From NCBI GenBank assembly GCA_963825555.1, contig CAWGTZ010000022.1, forward strand, positions 62,001 through 126,000: a stretch of 64,000 nucleotides of DNA, read 5' to 3'. The DNA is from JAGVSR01 sp963825555. GTDB lineage: Bacteria; Pseudomonadota; Alphaproteobacteria; Rhizobiales; Hyphomicrobiaceae. The notes beneath the pieces were generated by a model. It worked only from the letters and a program-made list of their open reading frames with translations, searched no databases and was not told where the DNA came from. Numbering within the stretch: position 1 is the stretch's first letter; the number at the start of each line of letters is the position of its first letter. The translations under genes were made by a program, and so were the position numbers. Of the stretch, positions 63,967-64,000 are shown piece by piece.

Positions 63967-64000
63967 TCATTTCACCGGGTAGAGCAGCCAGCCGGAGACC
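63967..64000 (-). CDS. nuoH: NADH-quinone oxidoreductase subunit H, C-terminal end only
   Basis: Only the last 10 codons are in the window, encoding VSGWLLYPVK before a TGA at 63967-63969. The fragment and its position 15 bases before nuoI fit the end of NuoH, the subunit that forms the quinone site. The rest lies right of the window. Confidence 0.75.
   Translation of the reverse strand, partial: VSGWLLYPVK

Overview
The window looks like a chromosomal segment of an alphaproteobacterium of the order Hyphomicrobiales (Rhizobiales), possibly a budding or polar-growing Hyphomicrobiaceae-like lineage. The evidence is the GC-rich coding sequence, the gene order nuo - birA - rnj - mce - DUF1467 - proS - lolC - lolD - dnaE - rpsB - tsf - pyrH - frr - uppS - cdsA - dxr - rseP - bamA - lpxD - fabZ - lpxA - lpxI - lpxB - gltA, an S2 protein with the long C-terminal extension of this order, a GAAC-N7-GAAC LexA operator, and a large protein resembling the rhizobial growth pole ring protein. 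No tRNA, rRNA, CRISPR array, insertion sequence or prophage was found, so this is mostly core genome.

Layout. Positions 1-12100 are mixed: the 3' end of a VWA-domain gene, a lipoprotein, a CelD-type acetyltransferase, a ferredoxin reductase/[2Fe-2S] ferredoxin pair, a histidine phosphotransferase, a 974-residue membrane coiled-coil protein, a dipeptide epimerase/racemase, an MFS transporter and a FadL-type porin. Positions 12500-18100 (minus strand) carry tkt-pgk-gph-ccdA-thiD. Then come a secreted fasciclin protein and, divergently, an ECF sigma factor with its ChrR-type zinc anti-sigma factor (predicted singlet-oxygen response). Next are a small orphan gene between two terminators, kdsA, lexA with its operator, comEC and gltX.

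From about 27 kb rightwards is a long conserved block: citrate synthase, the lipid A genes (lpxB, lpxI, lpxA, fabZ, lpxD), BamA, RseP, isoprenoid/undecaprenyl and phospholipid precursor genes (dxr, cdsA, uppS), translation genes (frr, tsf, rpsB, proS), pyrH, dnaE, the lipoprotein exporter lolCD, and the distal half of the complex I operon (nuoH to nuoN) running into birA, rnj, mce and a DUF1467 gene. Nearly all of it is on the minus strand. The main interruption is a 591-residue plus-strand protein that joins a Clp-N-like domain, without any AAA+ ATPase, to a C-terminal DUF4332/helix-hairpin-helix-like region. It is the most novel-looking gene here.

Two essential genes, gltA and bamA, each contain a single net frameshift although the reading frames on both sides are well conserved. 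Consensus errors in the assembly are the simplest explanation. Other points worth attention are a duplicated C-terminal domain in LpxI, a perfect LexA-type repeat over the start codon of the ECF sigma gene, an ECF11-type promoter just upstream of it, and a tkt-pgk operon that lacks gap.
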